From an uncultured Flavobacteriales bacterium (GTDB lineage: Bacteria; Bacteroidota; Bacteroidia; Flavobacteriales_D; Crocinitomicaceae), in NCBI GenBank assembly GCA_905479845.1, contig CAJQOB010000160.1:1-7124 (forward strand): a DNA stretch of 7,124 nt. The letters are read 5' to 3'. The notes beneath the pieces are model-generated. The model saw only the letters and a list, made by a program, of their open reading frames with translations. It did not search any database and was not told the DNA's origin. The position numbers and the translations under genes are program-made. Numbering within the stretch: position 1 is the stretch's first letter; each line of letters starts with the position of its first letter. This document shows, in pieces, positions 5,536-7,124 of this stretch.

Positions 5536-7124
5536 TTAGTCTTTAACTAACTTCAATGTTCGTTGGAATTCTCCACTTTCAATTTGAATCAAGTATGTTC
5601 CAGTTGGCTCACTACTCAAATCCAAACTCACAGAAGTTTCAGTTGAATTAGTCTTGCGACGAATAACCTTACCATCTGTTGATGTTACAGTATAGTCAAA
5701 TGAACCATTCAAATCTTCGTATGAGATCGTAACCAAACCGTTTGATGGGTTAGGGAATACTGAAATATTCGACAATGGATTATATTCACTAATTCCTGCA
5801 CAAGCATCAACTACAATTGCCGTTGAATCAGAATTTGTACATCCAGTAGAATCCGTTACAGTATATGAAATGTAGAATGTTCCATCTCCACTAATTGATG
5901 GATCGAAGTTCGAACCACTGATTCCAGTTCCTGAGTATGTTCCAGAAGCTGGAGTACCAACAGGAAGTGCAATTGGATCATTATAGTTACACAATGAATC
6001 CGCACCAAATGCATCAAGGGTCACTGTAGGAAGTGCATTCACAACGACATCAAATGAGCAGCTGTCTTGATTACCTACGGCGTCAGTAACAATGTACCAA
6101 ACTGTTGTTGTTCCAGCGTTGAATACCACTCCATCAACAGAAGAAGTACCACTTGTCACTGTTGCACCAGTTGTGTTGTATGTTACAGTTTCACCTGAAC
6201 AGTTGTCAGATGTTGTTGGCGCAGTTGACGACAATGATTCTCCTTCACACATTGTAATACCCGGTAGGCACGAAACAGTAGGTGCTTGGTTGTCAACAAC
6301 CGTTACAACAAAAGAACAAGTATCAAGTCCACCATTGCTTTCAGCAGCGAATGTATTTATTGTTGTTCCAATAGGGAAAGTTGATCCACTTGGCAAACCA
6401 GCAATTTGAGTAATATTCATAGCTGTAGCTCCAACCCAAGAAATCGTGATTTCTCCGTGTCCCGGTCTAACTCCTTGCGAGTGGATTACGTTGCTTGTCG
6501 ATGGGTCAGTGTAGCTGCTTCCGCCACCGCCACCGCGACAGTTTCCACTTCCAGCACCACCGTACCAGCCACCGCCACCACCGTAGCCTTCACAGCCACA
6601 ACTAGATGGAGCTCCACCATATCCGAATCCACCAGCGCAAATTGGGTTGTTAAATGAAGCACATGTTCCGTTACCGCTTGATGTTTGAGTTCCTGGATCA
6701 CCTCCATAATTTGCGATACTCACTCGGTATCCTGGACCACCGATGGAATCACCACCAAGTCCACCATGAACTTCTTGACCAGACCAAAATCCACCACCAC
6801 CAGCTCCGCCAGCAACGATAACTCGTTCCGCGTATGTAGTACCTCCAATTCTAAGATCAGATGCACCACCACCGCCAATTCCACCAGATTCGCCGTTTCC
6901 TCCGCCGTTAAAACCACCAGTCAAACCTGTTGGTTGTTGTCCAACGTAGACGTAAATTGTCGTTCCTGGTGTAACGGGAAGATCCGCTTGAACGCGACCT
7001 CCGTAATTGATGTTTGTTGTTGGAGAATTTGATCCTCCTTGCGCGCCATAAGCATCAACTGAAATACTAGTTACACCAGCTGGGACAACAAATGTTTGTT
7101 GAGCTCCAGTGTAGCTAAATGTTT
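5536..7124 (-). CDS. Secreted glycine-rich/HYR-domain protein with T9SS type A sorting domain, 5'-partial
   Basis: This is the C-terminal 528 residues of a large exported protein of unknown function. The frame stays open to the right edge, so the TTG at 6924 is an internal Leu codon and the signal peptide is outside the window. In visible numbering, residues 1-231 form a glycine-rich domain that starts FSYTGAQQTFVVPAGV. It has runs such as GGGGGWYGG and GGGGGSSY, five cysteines clustered at about 154-195, and a closing strand GEITISWVG. It resembles bacterial glycine-rich domains related to the ALK/LTK extracellular domain. About 235-280 is the C-terminal half of a HYR module (GLPSGSTFPIGTT, CSFVVTVVDNQAP), about 281-362 is a second HYR-like module, and about 365-440 is an Ig-like module with YSGTGISGSNFDP and YTVTDSTGC. 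Residues about 445-528 are the T9SS type A tail (VFPNPSNG, GTYLIQI, KLVKD). It probably ends up at the cell surface or in the medium; adhesion or matrix function is only a guess. Confidence 0.9.
   Translation of the reverse strand, partial: TFSYTGAQQTFVVPAGVTSISVDAYGAQGGSNSPTTNINYGGRVQADLPVTPGTTIYVYVGQQPTGLTGGFNGGGNGESGGIGGGGASDLRIGGTTYAERVIVAGGAGGGGFWSGQEVHGGLGGDSIGGPGYRVSIANYGGDPGTQTSSGNGTCASFNNPICAGGFGYGGAPSSCGCEGYGGGGGWYGGAGSGNCRGGGGGSSYTDPSTSNVIHSQGVRPGHGEITISWVGATAMNITQIAGLPSGSTFPIGTTINTFAAESNGGLDTCSFVVTVVDNQAPTVSCLPGITMCEGESLSSTAPTTSDNCSGETVTYNTTGATVTSGTSSVDGVVFNAGTTTVWYIVTDAVGNQDSCSFDVVVNALPTVTLDAFGADSLCNYNDPIALPVGTPASGTYSGTGISGSNFDPSISGDGTFYISYTVTDSTGCTNSDSTAIVVDACAGISEYNPLSNISVFPNPSNGLVTISYEDLNGSFDYTVTSTDGKVIRRKTNSTETSVSLDLSSEPTGTYLIQIESGEFQRTLKLVKD

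Noticed and set aside
6510..6910. CRISPR or tandem DNA repeat suggested by recurring CCACCACC/CCGCCACC tracts
   Set aside because: There is no fixed unit or spacer pattern; the tracts are low-complexity glycine codons within a coding frame.
6922..6924. TTG (minus strand) as start of the glycine-rich protein
   Set aside because: The frame remains open to 7124, and the upstream residues (FSYTGAQQTFVVPAGV ... GGRVQADLPV) are a typical beginning of the same glycine-rich domain.
6406..7032. Long plus-strand open frames rich in Ser/Thr opposite the glycine-rich region
   Set aside because: They are complements of repeated Gly codons (GGT/GGA read as ACC/TCC) and show no domain or start context; the minus frame carries all recognisable domains.

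Overview
The window looks like a chromosomal piece of a Bacteroidota bacterium, probably a flavobacterium. The clearest sign is the minus-strand gene, which ends in a type IX secretion (T9SS) type A C-terminal sorting domain; this export system is largely confined to that phylum. Moderate-to-low GC and plus-strand start codons preceded by A/T-rich sequence without a Shine-Dalgarno motif agree with this. The genus cannot be fixed from the sequence.

Bases 1-5401 (+ strand) hold five tightly spaced genes that read as one operon for reductive pyrimidine breakdown: dihydropyrimidinase (5' end outside the window), a nitrilase-superfamily beta-ureidopropionase, the two subunits of NAD-dependent dihydropyrimidine dehydrogenase (preT, preA), and a small cytosine deaminase of the yeast FCY1 type. 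Gaps are 29, 74, 24 and 3 bp. Together they give a continuous route: cytosine to uracil (deaminase), to dihydrouracil (PreT-PreA), to N-carbamoyl-beta-alanine (dihydropyrimidinase), to beta-alanine plus CO2 and ammonia (ureidopropionase). No transporter, regulator or beta-alanine transaminase is visible; these and the operon promoter may lie upstream.

Bases 5402-5535 are a convergent intergenic gap with a strong, perfectly paired hairpin flanked by A and T tracts, which can serve as a bidirectional terminator for the operon and the opposing gene.

Bases 5536-7124 (- strand) are the 3' part of a large secreted-protein gene: a glycine-rich domain resembling the bacterial and ALK/LTK-type glycine-rich fold, HYR/Ig-like modules, and the T9SS sorting tail. 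Its N-terminus lies beyond the right edge. It has no evident link to pyrimidine metabolism.

I see no RNA gene, mobile element, CRISPR array or phage feature. The individual families are known. The most notable points are the fungal-type cytosine deaminase closing a cytosine-to-beta-alanine operon, and the near residue-for-residue match of PreT-PreA to the cofactor ligands of animal dihydropyrimidine dehydrogenase.
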